From: Zobellia alginiliquefaciens
GTDB taxonomy: Bacteria > Bacteroidota > Bacteroidia > Flavobacteriales > Flavobacteriaceae
DNA: 64,000 nt
Direction of reading: 5' to 3'
NCBI RefSeq assembly: GCF_029323795.1
Contig: NZ_CP119758.1
Location: 496,001 to 560,000, forward strand
The notes under the pieces: generated by a model
Told to the model about the DNA's origin: nothing
Databases searched by the model: none
Seen by the model: the letters and a program-made list of their open reading frames with translations, nothing else
Shown here: piece after piece, positions 49,301-57,910 of the stretch
Layout of the letters: the number at the start of each line of letters is the position of its first letter
Numbering within the stretch: position 1 is the first letter of the stretch
Position numbers and translations under genes: made by a program

Positions 49301-51670
49301 ATGCCCAACCACCAAGACCGAATTGACCAGCTAAACCAAAAACTTGAACTACTCCTGAGTAAACAAGAGGGTTTTGCGAAAGAATTAATGGCGCTCTACA
49401 AAGAAATTGAAGCTGTAAAGAAACTTAGCCCAGATCAACTTGCTGCCAAAAAAGTCCTTCCTGAGCCTACTGTAGAAAAACCAGAAGCTCCTGAAATTTC
49501 CGATGCAGTTGTATCTACCGAAAGTGAACAGGAGGAAATTAAAAAAACTGCTGAAGCTCCAATAATACAGCCGGTTCCACCTAAAAAAACACAGAAACCA
49601 AAAGGAAAATCCAATCTTGAAAAGTTTATTGGGGAGAACCTCATCAATAAAATTGGTATAGCCATAACAGTAATTGGCGTAGCTATAGGCGCCAAATACT
49701 CTATTGAAAACGATTTAATTAGTCCACTTACCCGTATTATTTTAGGATATCTATCTGGTTTAGGTCTCTTAGGCTTCGGTATAAAACTGAAAGACAAGTA
49801 TGAAAATTATAGCGCCGTTCTGGTTAGCGGAGCTTTGTCCATTCTCTATTTCATCACTTTTGCCGCGTACAGTTTCTATGAATTGTTCCCACAATTAATG
49901 GCCTTTGCCCTAATGCTGGTTTTTACGGTTTTTGGAGTGGTGGCCGCATTAAACTATAACAAACAGGTCATTGCACATATTGGTCTTGTAGGTGCGTACG
50001 CCGTGCCATTTTTATTGAGTAACAATTCGGGCAGCGTATCTACTTTGTTTGCCTACATGGCCATTATTAACGTGGGTATTCTTGTTATTTCATTCAAAAA
50101 ATATTGGAAACCTCTTTTCTACTCGGCATTTATATTTACCTATTTAATCTATGCTTCATGGATGATTTTCTCGTACAGAACATCAGAGCATTTCACTCTT
50201 GCATTTGTTTACTTAACTATATTCTTCGCCATTTTTTATGCGGCTTTTCTAGCCTATAAATTAATCAGAAAAGAACAATTTTTAAAAAGTGATATTATCT
50301 TACTGCTCTTAAATTCATTTATTTTCTTTGGCTTAGGATATAATCTTTTAAGCGGTCATGAGACTGGAAAGGACTTGCTGGGCGCCTTTACGTTGGCAAA
50401 TGCCATTATCCATTTTGCGGTAAGCATTGTCTTGTTCAAGAAAAAACTAGCCGATAGAAATCTATTTCATTTAGTTGCGGGCTTAGTACTGGTATTTATA
50501 ACTATTGCCGTACCCGTGCAGTTAGATGGAAATTGGGTTACTTTATTATGGACGTTACAAGCAGCTTTACTTTTTTACATAGGTCGCACTAAGGACGTTT
50601 CCTTTTACGAATATTTGTCGTACCCTCTTATGGTATTGGCACTTACAAGCCTTACCGAAGATTGGAGTATAGGTTATGAAAGCTACTATTCACACAATGA
50701 TTTAAAACCCATATTGAATAGTTACTTTTTAACCTCTGTCTTATTTTTAACTGCTTTTGGCTTCATTAATTGGGTAAATCAGAAATTCAGGATTTCGTCA
50801 CAAGAAAAACCTGCCCCTAAACTAGCAGTGGTTATGTCTTTTGTGATTCCCATTATTTTACTACTTGTTTCTTATATGTCCATTTACTTAGAAATAGAAG
50901 AATATTGGAAATCCATATTTTCGGCATCGGAAGTGGAGTTAAAACCAGATGATGTATATGGTTATAGTGAGTACAACTATGACTTAAAGGACTATGGAAG
51001 TATCTGGCTTTTTAATTACACCTTTTTATTCTTAACGATTCTTTCCTTTGTAAACTTTAAGAAAATCAAAAATAGAATTCTGGGTATTAGCACTCTAGTG
51101 ACAGGTGTTGCCGTTAGTTTCCTTTTTCTAACTGCGGGACTCTATATTTTGAGCGAATTACGTGAAAGCTATATAGACCGTGAACTTTCCGAATACTATG
51201 AAATTGGCACAATGAATATTATAATTCGGTATGTTTCATTTGCCTTTTTTACTTTGCTATGGATTGCACTCGTTAAACTATCCAAACGTGCATTTATGAA
51301 TATGAACTTAAAAATTCCTATTGAAATCATAACGCACATTTCTATTCTATGGATTCTTAGCAGTGAATTATTAAATTGGATGGATCTAGCAGGTTCTGAC
51401 CAATCTTATAAACTAGGTCTTAGCATACTGTGGGGTGTATATGCGCTACTACTCATTGGCCTTGGCATATACAAACAACGAAAATACCTACGTGTTGGGG
51501 CTATTTCCTTATTTGGTGTTACACTTGCCAAGCTCTTTTTATATGACATAGCATCACTTAATACCATTTCAAAAACTATCGTTTTTGTCTCCTTGGGCGT
51601 ATTACTGCTTATAGTCTCATTTCTTTATAATAAATACAAAAATGTTATTTCAGATGAAACTGAAAAATAA
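49301..51670 (+). CDS. DUF2339 family polytopic membrane protein
   Basis: The 789-residue protein has a coiled-coil N-terminus (residues 1-45, NQKLELLLSKQEGFAKELMA), a proline-rich linker (to about 105), and then the conserved FIGENLINKIGIAITVIGVAIGAKYSIENDLI that marks DUF2339. About 20 hydrophobic helices fill the rest. Function unknown; family members are paired with DUF3999 proteins in other genomes, as here, where the next gene overlaps it by 17 bases. Confidence 0.85.
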   Translation: MPNHQDRIDQLNQKLELLLSKQEGFAKELMALYKEIEAVKKLSPDQLAAKKVLPEPTVEKPEAPEISDAVVSTESEQEEIKKTAEAPIIQPVPPKKTQKPKGKSNLEKFIGENLINKIGIAITVIGVAIGAKYSIENDLISPLTRIILGYLSGLGLLGFGIKLKDKYENYSAVLVSGALSILYFITFAAYSFYELFPQLMAFALMLVFTVFGVVAALNYNKQVIAHIGLVGAYAVPFLLSNNSGSVSTLFAYMAIINVGILVISFKKYWKPLFYSAFIFTYLIYASWMIFSYRTSEHFTLAFVYLTIFFAIFYAAFLAYKLIRKEQFLKSDIILLLLNSFIFFGLGYNLLSGHETGKDLLGAFTLANAIIHFAVSIVLFKKKLADRNLFHLVAGLVLVFITIAVPVQLDGNWVTLLWTLQAALLFYIGRTKDVSFYEYLSYPLMVLALTSLTEDWSIGYESYYSHNDLKPILNSYFLTSVLFLTAFGFINWVNQKFRISSQEKPAPKLAVVMSFVIPIILLLVSYMSIYLEIEEYWKSIFSASEVELKPDDVYGYSEYNYDLKDYGSIWLFNYTFLFLTILSFVNFKKIKNRILGISTLVTGVAVSFLFLTAGLYILSELRESYIDRELSEYYEIGTMNIIIRYVSFAFFTLLWIALVKLSKRAFMNMNLKIPIEIITHISILWILSSELLNWMDLAGSDQSYKLGLSILWGVYALLLIGLGIYKQRKYLRVGAISLFGVTLAKLFLYDIASLNTISKTIVFVSLGVLLLIVSFLYNKYKNVISDETEK

Positions 51671-52874
51671 ACTGTTCGCTTTCTTTGGATTATGGTATTG
51701 CACTATGGCCTTTGGTCAGCTCTCTACGTATGGATACAAGCAAGAATTAAAAGGCATTTCCGAACAATGGCATACAATTACCCTGCCCAACCAAGTATTT
51801 AACGAAGCGAATGATGCTCTTTCGGATATTCGTATTTATGGTATAACCAAAAAGGATACGCTAGAAGCACCGTATGTTCTTAAAATAGCTTCCGAAAAGA
51901 ATAGTACAAAGGAGACGGCATTTAAACTTTTGAATACCGCTTCCAACAAAGATGGTTATTATTTTACCTATGAAATTCCTACTACGGAACTTATTAACCA
52001 AATAGACCTTCGGTTTAATCAAACTAATTTTAATTGGCATGTTGTTCTTGAAGGCAGCCAAACTCAAAATAAGTGGTTTAAGATACTAGATGAGTACCGT
52101 ATTCTCTCCATTAAAAATGACCAAACCAATTACAGATTTAGCACTCTAAACTTCCCTTCATCCAAATACAAATACTACCGTTTACTTATTAAAAGTAAAG
52201 TAAAACCAGAATTATCCCAAGCAAAGATAAGCTTGGATGGTTCTGTGAACGCTAAGTATAACACTTACCCTACTACCTTTATGAATATTGATCAAAAAGG
52301 TAAAACTACGGTTGTAGATATTGATGTAAATCAACGGTTACCGATTAGCTTTTTAAAATTGAATGTTTCTGACAAGGTAGATTATTACAGACCAATAACG
52401 CTTCAATATATATCAGACAGCATACAAACTGAAAAAGGTCTTAAGTACACCTACAAAAATCTTTATAGAGGCACCTTGTCCTCAGTTGATACTACCGGTT
52501 TTAAATTTACCACACTAACTCAAAAAATAAGAGTAATTGTAGAAAACAGTGACAACCAAGCCTTACAGATAGAATCTGCTACAATAAAAGGATATAATCA
52601 TGAATTAGTTGCCCGTTTTGATAATGAAGCTGACTATTTTTTAGTTTATGGTAAGAAAAATGCGCAAAGCCCTCAATATGACATTCAACAAATAACACCT
52701 TCTATCCCTAAAAATGTACCTTCTCTAGATTTAGGAGAAGTTCAAGAAATTTTAAAACCAAAAAAGAATATAAAAAAACCGTTGTTTGAAAGCAAGGTTT
52801 GGCTCTGGATGGTAATGGGTATTATTATTCTGGTTTTGGGTTGGTTTACGTTACGAATGATGGCAAAGAGGTGA
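51654..52874 (+). CDS. DUF3999 family exported protein
   Basis: The 406-residue protein has a signal peptide (MKLKNKLFAFFGLWYCTMAFG), a long beta-rich extracytoplasmic part (residues 25-370, e.g. WHTITLPNQVFNEANDALSDIRIYG), and a single C-terminal membrane helix (VWLWMVMGIIILVLGWFTL). This matches DUF3999, which is regularly found beside DUF2339, suggesting a two-protein envelope complex of unknown function. The start at 51654 overlaps the DUF2339 gene end. Confidence 0.8.
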   Translation: MKLKNKLFAFFGLWYCTMAFGQLSTYGYKQELKGISEQWHTITLPNQVFNEANDALSDIRIYGITKKDTLEAPYVLKIASEKNSTKETAFKLLNTASNKDGYYFTYEIPTTELINQIDLRFNQTNFNWHVVLEGSQTQNKWFKILDEYRILSIKNDQTNYRFSTLNFPSSKYKYYRLLIKSKVKPELSQAKISLDGSVNAKYNTYPTTFMNIDQKGKTTVVDIDVNQRLPISFLKLNVSDKVDYYRPITLQYISDSIQTEKGLKYTYKNLYRGTLSSVDTTGFKFTTLTQKIRVIVENSDNQALQIESATIKGYNHELVARFDNEADYFLVYGKKNAQSPQYDIQQITPSIPKNVPSLDLGEVQEILKPKKNIKKPLFESKVWLWMVMGIIILVLGWFTLRMMAKR

Positions 52875-52945
52875 TTTTCTAAAAACCGATTTCAGACAGG
52901 CTTCATCCTTAAATATTTCTTCTAGTATACCAATCTAGAATCCCG

Positions 52946-52953
52946 TAAATTTG
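52946..52953 (+). promoter_or_regulatory. -7 promoter element of the pseudouridine synthase gene
   Basis: TAAATTTG fits TAnnTTTG and is followed by C; it lies 20 bases before the GTG start at 52974. Confidence 0.6.
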
Positions 52954-52973
52954 CATTCTTAAACTATAGAAGC

Positions 52974-53705
52974 GTGCAAGAACCTAAACAGACCAGAATA
53001 AACAAGTACCTAAGTGAAGTTGGCTATTGTTCACGCCGTGCAGCTGACAAATTAATTGACCAAGGCCGTGTGACCATTAATGGAAAGGTTCCTGAAATGG
53101 GCACCAAAATTACCGAAGGTGATGAAGTACATGTAGATGGCAAATTAATTTCAGAACCTAAAGAAAAACCCGTTTATCTCGCTTTTAATAAACCTGTTGG
53201 CATTGTCTGCACAACCGATACTAGAGTTGAAAAAAACAACATTATTGATTATATCAATTACCCAAAACGGATTTTTCCTATTGGAAGACTGGACAAGCCT
53301 AGTGAGGGTCTTATATTCTTGACCAATGACGGTGATATAGTCAACAAAATTCTACGCGCCCGCAATCATCATGAAAAAGAATATCTAGTAACGGTTGACC
53401 GTGCCATTACTCCAGATTTTATAGAACGTATGCAAAATGGCGTTCCTATTCTAGACACAGTGACGCGCAAATGTAAAGTGGAGCAAATAGGCAAATACGA
53501 ATTCAAAATTATATTAACACAAGGTCTGAATAGACAGATTAGGCGCATGTGCGAATATTTAAACTATAATGTAGAGCGATTAAAACGGATACGTATTATG
53601 AACGTAAAATTAGATATTCCCGCTGGTAAATGGCGAGACCTGACCGATGCCGAACTAGAGGAAATAAACAGACTCGTATCTTCCTCGTCAAAAACACATT
53701 CCTAA
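52974..53705 (+). CDS. rluF: Pseudouridine synthase, RluF-like (23S rRNA, RsuA/RluB/E/F family)
   Basis: A 243-residue protein with an N-terminal S4 domain ([31 protein letters not shown]) and the catalytic domain with the active-site Asp in the [17 protein letters not shown] loop, plus the [14 protein letters not shown] motif of the RsuA/RluF family. It isomerises uridine to pseudouridine in rRNA; RluF acts on U2604. The start codon is GTG; no ATG is in frame upstream. The specific site cannot be read from sequence, so the symbol is provisional. Confidence 0.88.
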   Translation: MQEPKQTRINKYLSEVGYCSRRAADKLIDQGRVTINGKVPEMGTKITEGDEVHVDGKLISEPKEKPVYLAFNKPVGIVCTTDTRVEKNNIIDYINYPKRIFPIGRLDKPSEGLIFLTNDGDIVNKILRARNHHEKEYLVTVDRAITPDFIERMQNGVPILDTVTRKCKVEQIGKYEFKIILTQGLNRQIRRMCEYLNYNVERLKRIRIMNVKLDIPAGKWRDLTDAELEEINRLVSSSSKTHS

Positions 53706-53921
53706 CTGGGCTTATCTTTCTTCACTTCTACTTATAAAAAGCAAGGAACATTTTCCCGTGGTAAATCCGCAAAAATCCTTTTCCGGGCGTAAACGTTGTA
53801 ATTCCGGCAGTTTATGTATTAAAAACCCATCTCTAATATAAATGACCCTATAGACTCTTATTTCACTAAAAATCACTAACTTAGAGAGAACTACATAATT
53901 GTGCCTTTAAAAATTACTGTC

Positions 53922-55253
53922 ATGATACAAAAACATACAAAGTATACTCAAAAATTCATGGTCACTGCATTTTTTCTAATGTTGCTAGTCGTGGTGGCAG
54001 GCACTCAAGATGCTTCTGCTTTCTTTCAAGATGACACGCAGCAAGAAATAGAATACACGCTATACAAAGGGGAGGTTCAAGATTCAAAAACGAAGAAACC
54101 TTTAGTATTCGCTTCACTAGCTATTGAAAAATCAAACATCAGTACAATCACAAATACAGAAGGGGAATTCTCTTTAAAAATCCCAAATGACATGGGTGAT
54201 GCAAATGTAATCGTATCCTTTTTGGGCTACAGCACAAAAACTATCCCATTAACTCAACTTGATAAAGAGAAGAGTAAAATTACTATGGATATTTCGATTA
54301 CCGAGTTGCCAGAGGTCAACATTGAAGTCCCTAAAGATGCCGAAGCATTGGTACGTGAAGTACTTAAAAAGAAAGGAGAGAATTATTTTGATGACCCTAC
54401 CTTAATGACCGCGTTCTATAGAGAAACGATTAAAAAACGAAGAAAAAATGTATCCCTGTCGGAAGCGGTGGTAAACATTTACAAAACACCTTATACATCT
54501 TTCAAAAAAGATGGTGTAAGACTATACAAAGCTAGAAAAAGCACCGACTATAATAAGTTGGACACTGTAGCATTAAAACTACAGGGCGGACCTTTTAATG
54601 CGCTTTTTGTAGACATTATGAAGTATCCGGAGTACATTTTCTCCCAAGAAACACTAGACCACTACATATTTAAATTTGACCATTCTACACGGGTAAATGA
54701 CAAATTGGTGTATGTTATTAATTTTGAACAGAATTCGCAGGTTATAGACCCCTTATATAAAGGAAAACTCTATATAGATGCCGAAAACAAGATTCTTACC
54801 AGTGCCATCTACAGTTTGAATATTACGGATAAAGATTTGGCAGCACGCTTATTTGTCAGAAGGAAACCTAGAAACGCCCAAGTATGGCCAACCGATGTAG
54901 CCTACCGAGTAGATTACCGAGAAAAAAATGGAAAATGGTATTATTCCTATAGCAATGTACTCTTAGAGTTTAAAATAAATTGGGATAAACGACTATTCAA
55001 TTCTATTTATAGTATGACCTGTGAAATGGCCGTCACCGACTGGAAGAAAAATATTGCTACCGAGTTCCCAAAAGCGAAGGACAGAATCAAAACTTCCATT
55101 ATTCTTAGTGATGAAGCCATAGGTTTTGCGGACCCTGATTTTTGGGGCCAATACAATATTATAGAACCCGAGAAGTCTATTGAATCCGCTATAAAGAAAA
55201 TTCAACGCCAACTGCGGAGAGCAAATTCTGACGGAGGAACTTCCATTCCTTAG
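53922..55253 (+). CDS. Carboxypeptidase-regulatory-like domain protein (DUF5686-type outer membrane)
   Basis: The 443-residue exported protein has a signal peptide-like N-terminus (MIQKHTKYTQKFMVTAFFLM ... VVAGTQDASAFF), then a CarboxypepD_reg domain (YKGEVQDSKTKKPLVFASLAIEKSNIST, residues 45-130), and a C-terminal part of mixed alpha/beta character (DALVREVLKKKGENYFDDPTLMTAFYRETI, GKLYIDAENKILTSAIYSLNI) as in DUF5686-like flavobacterial proteins that sit in the outer membrane. The start at 53922 gives the signal peptide; the GTG at 53901 is less likely. Confidence 0.75.
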   Translation: MIQKHTKYTQKFMVTAFFLMLLVVVAGTQDASAFFQDDTQQEIEYTLYKGEVQDSKTKKPLVFASLAIEKSNISTITNTEGEFSLKIPNDMGDANVIVSFLGYSTKTIPLTQLDKEKSKITMDISITELPEVNIEVPKDAEALVREVLKKKGENYFDDPTLMTAFYRETIKKRRKNVSLSEAVVNIYKTPYTSFKKDGVRLYKARKSTDYNKLDTVALKLQGGPFNALFVDIMKYPEYIFSQETLDHYIFKFDHSTRVNDKLVYVINFEQNSQVIDPLYKGKLYIDAENKILTSAIYSLNITDKDLAARLFVRRKPRNAQVWPTDVAYRVDYREKNGKWYYSYSNVLLEFKINWDKRLFNSIYSMTCEMAVTDWKKNIATEFPKAKDRIKTSIILSDEAIGFADPDFWGQYNIIEPEKSIESAIKKIQRQLRRANSDGGTSIP

Positions 55254-55276
55254 AACAACAAAAAATATAGAGTACA

Positions 55277-55303
55277 AAATCGGTCATTTGACCGATTTTT
55301 TTT
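55277..55303 (+). terminator. Terminator after the CarboxypepD_reg gene
   Basis: AAAATCGGTCA / TGACCGATTTT with an 8-T tail, 24 bases past the stop codon. Confidence 0.85.
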
Positions 55304-55340
55304 ATGATTCTATTTAAATTCATACTATCAAATAAATTGT

Positions 55341-56393
55341 ATGACCAACAGAAGAGGTTTTATAGGAACAGCGTTAAGTGCAACCGCGGCAACATTGCTA
55401 CCAAGTTTTAGTAATGCAAATGAGAACATGAACTCAGGAATTGCCCTGATCAAACCTAAACGGTTGAACAAGGGAGACACTATTGGGCTAATAGCTCCTG
55501 GATATGCCATTAAGTCCTCCATTTTGGAAGAAGCCAAAAATACGCTAAGGTCAATGGGTTTCAAACCTTATCATACCAATAGAATTATAGATAAATACGG
55601 CTACTTAAGCAATACCGATGAAGAACGGGCCAAAGACCTAAATGAAATGTTTGCTGACCCAAATGTTGACGGTATTCTTTGTGCTCGTGGTGGATACGGT
55701 TGTACCCGAATTATGCAAATGATAGATTATGAGAACATCAAACAGAACCCTAAAACATTTATTGGCTTCAGTGATATTACTGCATTATTAAATGGCATTC
55801 ATCAAGAAACGGGTCTTGTAACCTTTCACGGACCCGTAGGGAGTACTCTGAATGACCCGTACAGTATTCGCCAATTGGAAAATATAGTTATCTCACCTAA
55901 ACCCCAACTAGAAATTCAAAACGTTGACCTTCTAAAACCTGAATTGGCCACCAACCCAGAGTTTGAACGCTATACGATTACTCCAGGTAAAGCTACGGGA
56001 AAAATTGTGGGAGGTAGCCTTACCCTAATTAATGCTTTAGTTGGTACACCTCACGAAATAGACTTTACAGGCGCTATTGTTTGTATTGAGGATGTGGAAG
56101 AAGCGCCTTACCGAATAGACCGCATGCTTACCCAATTGATAGAAGGAAAAACTTTTAAAAAGGCCGCAGGCATTCTAATTGGTGTTTGTGCCGGCTGCAA
56201 CGATTCTACCAACCCTGATTCCTTTTCGTTAAAAGAGGTGATTCTAGATAGAATTAAACCCTTAGGAATTCCTGCCGCTTACGGTATGAGTTTTGGGCAT
56301 GTAGAGAACAACTTTACATTTCCAATAGGAATTTCAGCAAAAATGGATGCTACACAATTGAGCCTTCAGCTTCTGGAGAAGGCGGTACTGTAG
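55341..56393 (+). CDS. Peptidase S66 (LD-carboxypeptidase) with twin-arginine-type signal
   Basis: The 350-residue S66 peptidase has conserved GARGGYGCTRIMQMIDY-type segment (here LCARGGYGCTRIM), nucleophile serine in TFIGFSDITALLN, the catalytic Glu in IVCIEDVEEAPYRID and His in GMSFGHVENNFTFPIG. LD-carboxypeptidases trim murein tetrapeptides, while relatives (MccF) cleave microcin. Its N-terminus MTNRRGFIGTALSATAATLLP has a twin-arginine (NRRGFIG) before a hydrophobic stretch, so it is probably exported by Tat in folded form. Alone in its unit. Confidence 0.88.
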   Translation: MTNRRGFIGTALSATAATLLPSFSNANENMNSGIALIKPKRLNKGDTIGLIAPGYAIKSSILEEAKNTLRSMGFKPYHTNRIIDKYGYLSNTDEERAKDLNEMFADPNVDGILCARGGYGCTRIMQMIDYENIKQNPKTFIGFSDITALLNGIHQETGLVTFHGPVGSTLNDPYSIRQLENIVISPKPQLEIQNVDLLKPELATNPEFERYTITPGKATGKIVGGSLTLINALVGTPHEIDFTGAIVCIEDVEEAPYRIDRMLTQLIEGKTFKKAAGILIGVCAGCNDSTNPDSFSLKEVILDRIKPLGIPAAYGMSFGHVENNFTFPIGISAKMDATQLSLQLLEKAVL

Positions 56394-56661
56394 AATTCTT
56401 TCTTTTCCTTATTAGGGAAGCAATCTTATAAAATAGATTATTGACATATTTTGGAAAATTTCATTCGTATTACCTCTACAATACTGATTTCCAATGCAAA
56501 AAAAAGGGCTTTTACTGAATAAAGTGTAAAAAACACTGTTTTAATTTTCTAGAAACTGGCATTTCGTCGAAAAATTAATACTTCACATCAGACATTCTCG
56601 TTGACACTAGTGTTCATAGCGGAAAAACCGAATTTGTCAATAACCCTTTTAAAACAGATCA

Positions 56662-57846
56662 ATGAAAAAAAATGTGTTAACACTCGCTCTATTAAGCTTA
56701 GTTCTTTCTCAATCTTGTTCAAGTGATGATGTAGAAGATAAACTTGACCAAGAAATTCAACAAGAAGAAGAACAACAACAAGATGAAACTGAGGAAGAAG
56801 AAACAGAGGAAACAGAAGATGAAAATGCATCTCCTACCGACTTTGAACTTTCTTCTTCAATAGCAGAAACAACTTCAATAGAATTAGATTGGAGCGATGC
56901 TACCGACCCAGAGAAGAAAGCAATTTCATATGCTGTATTTCTAGGTGATACCGAAATTGTTTCTAGCATTGACGCTTCTGAATTTACATTAACAGAGTTG
57001 ACTCCAAATACCGCTTACGATATAAAAATTGTTGCTAGTGATGAAGAAGGTCTTACGTCAGAGTTAATAACCAATATTAAAACTAAAGAAGAAGCTAGTA
57101 CTACAACTGCCACCGTTTCCTTAGGCGAGGCCAACATTGCTGTTAATACCCCAACATTAGAAGAGGATTTTGGAACACTCGTTGTTCCTGTCAAACTTAT
57201 TGGTGAAAATGGCGAAGCAATTACCGCATCAGAACGTATAAAGATTAAATACCAAATTAATTCTGATGTTGCTTTTCAATATGATTATAGTATCAGAACA
57301 GCTATGCCCGTATACATAGAAGAAGGAGAATCTGAGACTGCAATAAAAGTAGAAGTCAAGACTGATGCTATGATTGAATTAAATGATGAAAGTTTTTCTA
57401 TTATGATTATATCTGTAGAAGGCGCTGAGCTTGATGAAACTAAAAGTGATGCCACTTATATTATTGCGGGACCCCCTGAAGAAGATCTACCCATAGCCTC
57501 TATGAATGGCCCAAAAGTAGATATTACATGGAGTCACCCTGATGCACAAGTAGATGCCGTTTTATTCAAAAGAACTGGTGAAACAGGTCAAACATATTCA
57601 AGTGTTGGCTTTTACAGCACAAATGAAGATTCAGAATCTTTTGTGTTAGAAGGAAAATCGGATGGAAATTATTTCTTAAATATTGAAAGAAGAAATGATG
57701 AAATTTTTGGAGAAATAGAGGTTTCAGTGCTTATCACTCAGCCTGACGGTACACGTATGTACAGAACCTTCTTACTTACTTCAAACAAAGATGTCGTAGA
57801 CTTTGATGTTGTTAATGATGAGTATACTTTCGAGTTTCAGTTCTAG
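56662..57846 (+). CDS. Lipoprotein with fibronectin type III domain and acidic linker
   Basis: A lipoprotein signal (MKKNVLTLALLSLVLSQSC) is followed by an acidic, glutamine/glutamate-rich spacer (DQEIQQEEEQQQDETEEEE). Then a FnIII-type domain (about residues 58-145, ENASPTDFELSSSIAETTSIELDWSDAT with SYAVFLGDTEIV), and a C-terminal beta-rich region (150-394). The acidic stretch keeps the domain away from the membrane. The binding partner is unknown. Confidence 0.75.
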   Translation: MKKNVLTLALLSLVLSQSCSSDDVEDKLDQEIQQEEEQQQDETEEEETEETEDENASPTDFELSSSIAETTSIELDWSDATDPEKKAISYAVFLGDTEIVSSIDASEFTLTELTPNTAYDIKIVASDEEGLTSELITNIKTKEEASTTTATVSLGEANIAVNTPTLEEDFGTLVVPVKLIGENGEAITASERIKIKYQINSDVAFQYDYSIRTAMPVYIEEGESETAIKVEVKTDAMIELNDESFSIMIISVEGAELDETKSDATYIIAGPPEEDLPIASMNGPKVDITWSHPDAQVDAVLFKRTGETGQTYSSVGFYSTNEDSESFVLEGKSDGNYFLNIERRNDEIFGEIEVSVLITQPDGTRMYRTFLLTSNKDVVDFDVVNDEYTFEFQF

Positions 57847-57877
57847 CATTCTTACCATCAAAATAATTTTAAACTTA

Positions 57878-57907
57878 AAAGACCTTCTTAACAGAAGGTC
57901 TTTTTTA
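57878..57907. terminator. Bidirectional terminator between convergent genes
   Basis: AAAAGACCTTCT-TAAC-AGAAGGTCTTTTTT serves the FnIII lipoprotein gene (+) and recQ (-); both sides have A/T-runs. Confidence 0.88.
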
Positions 57908-57910
57908 TGC

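Noticed and set aside
49435-49797. 120-codon frame antisense to the DUF2339 gene
   Set aside because: It is the complement of the proline/lysine-rich linker; repeated P and S come from that bias, no independent signals.
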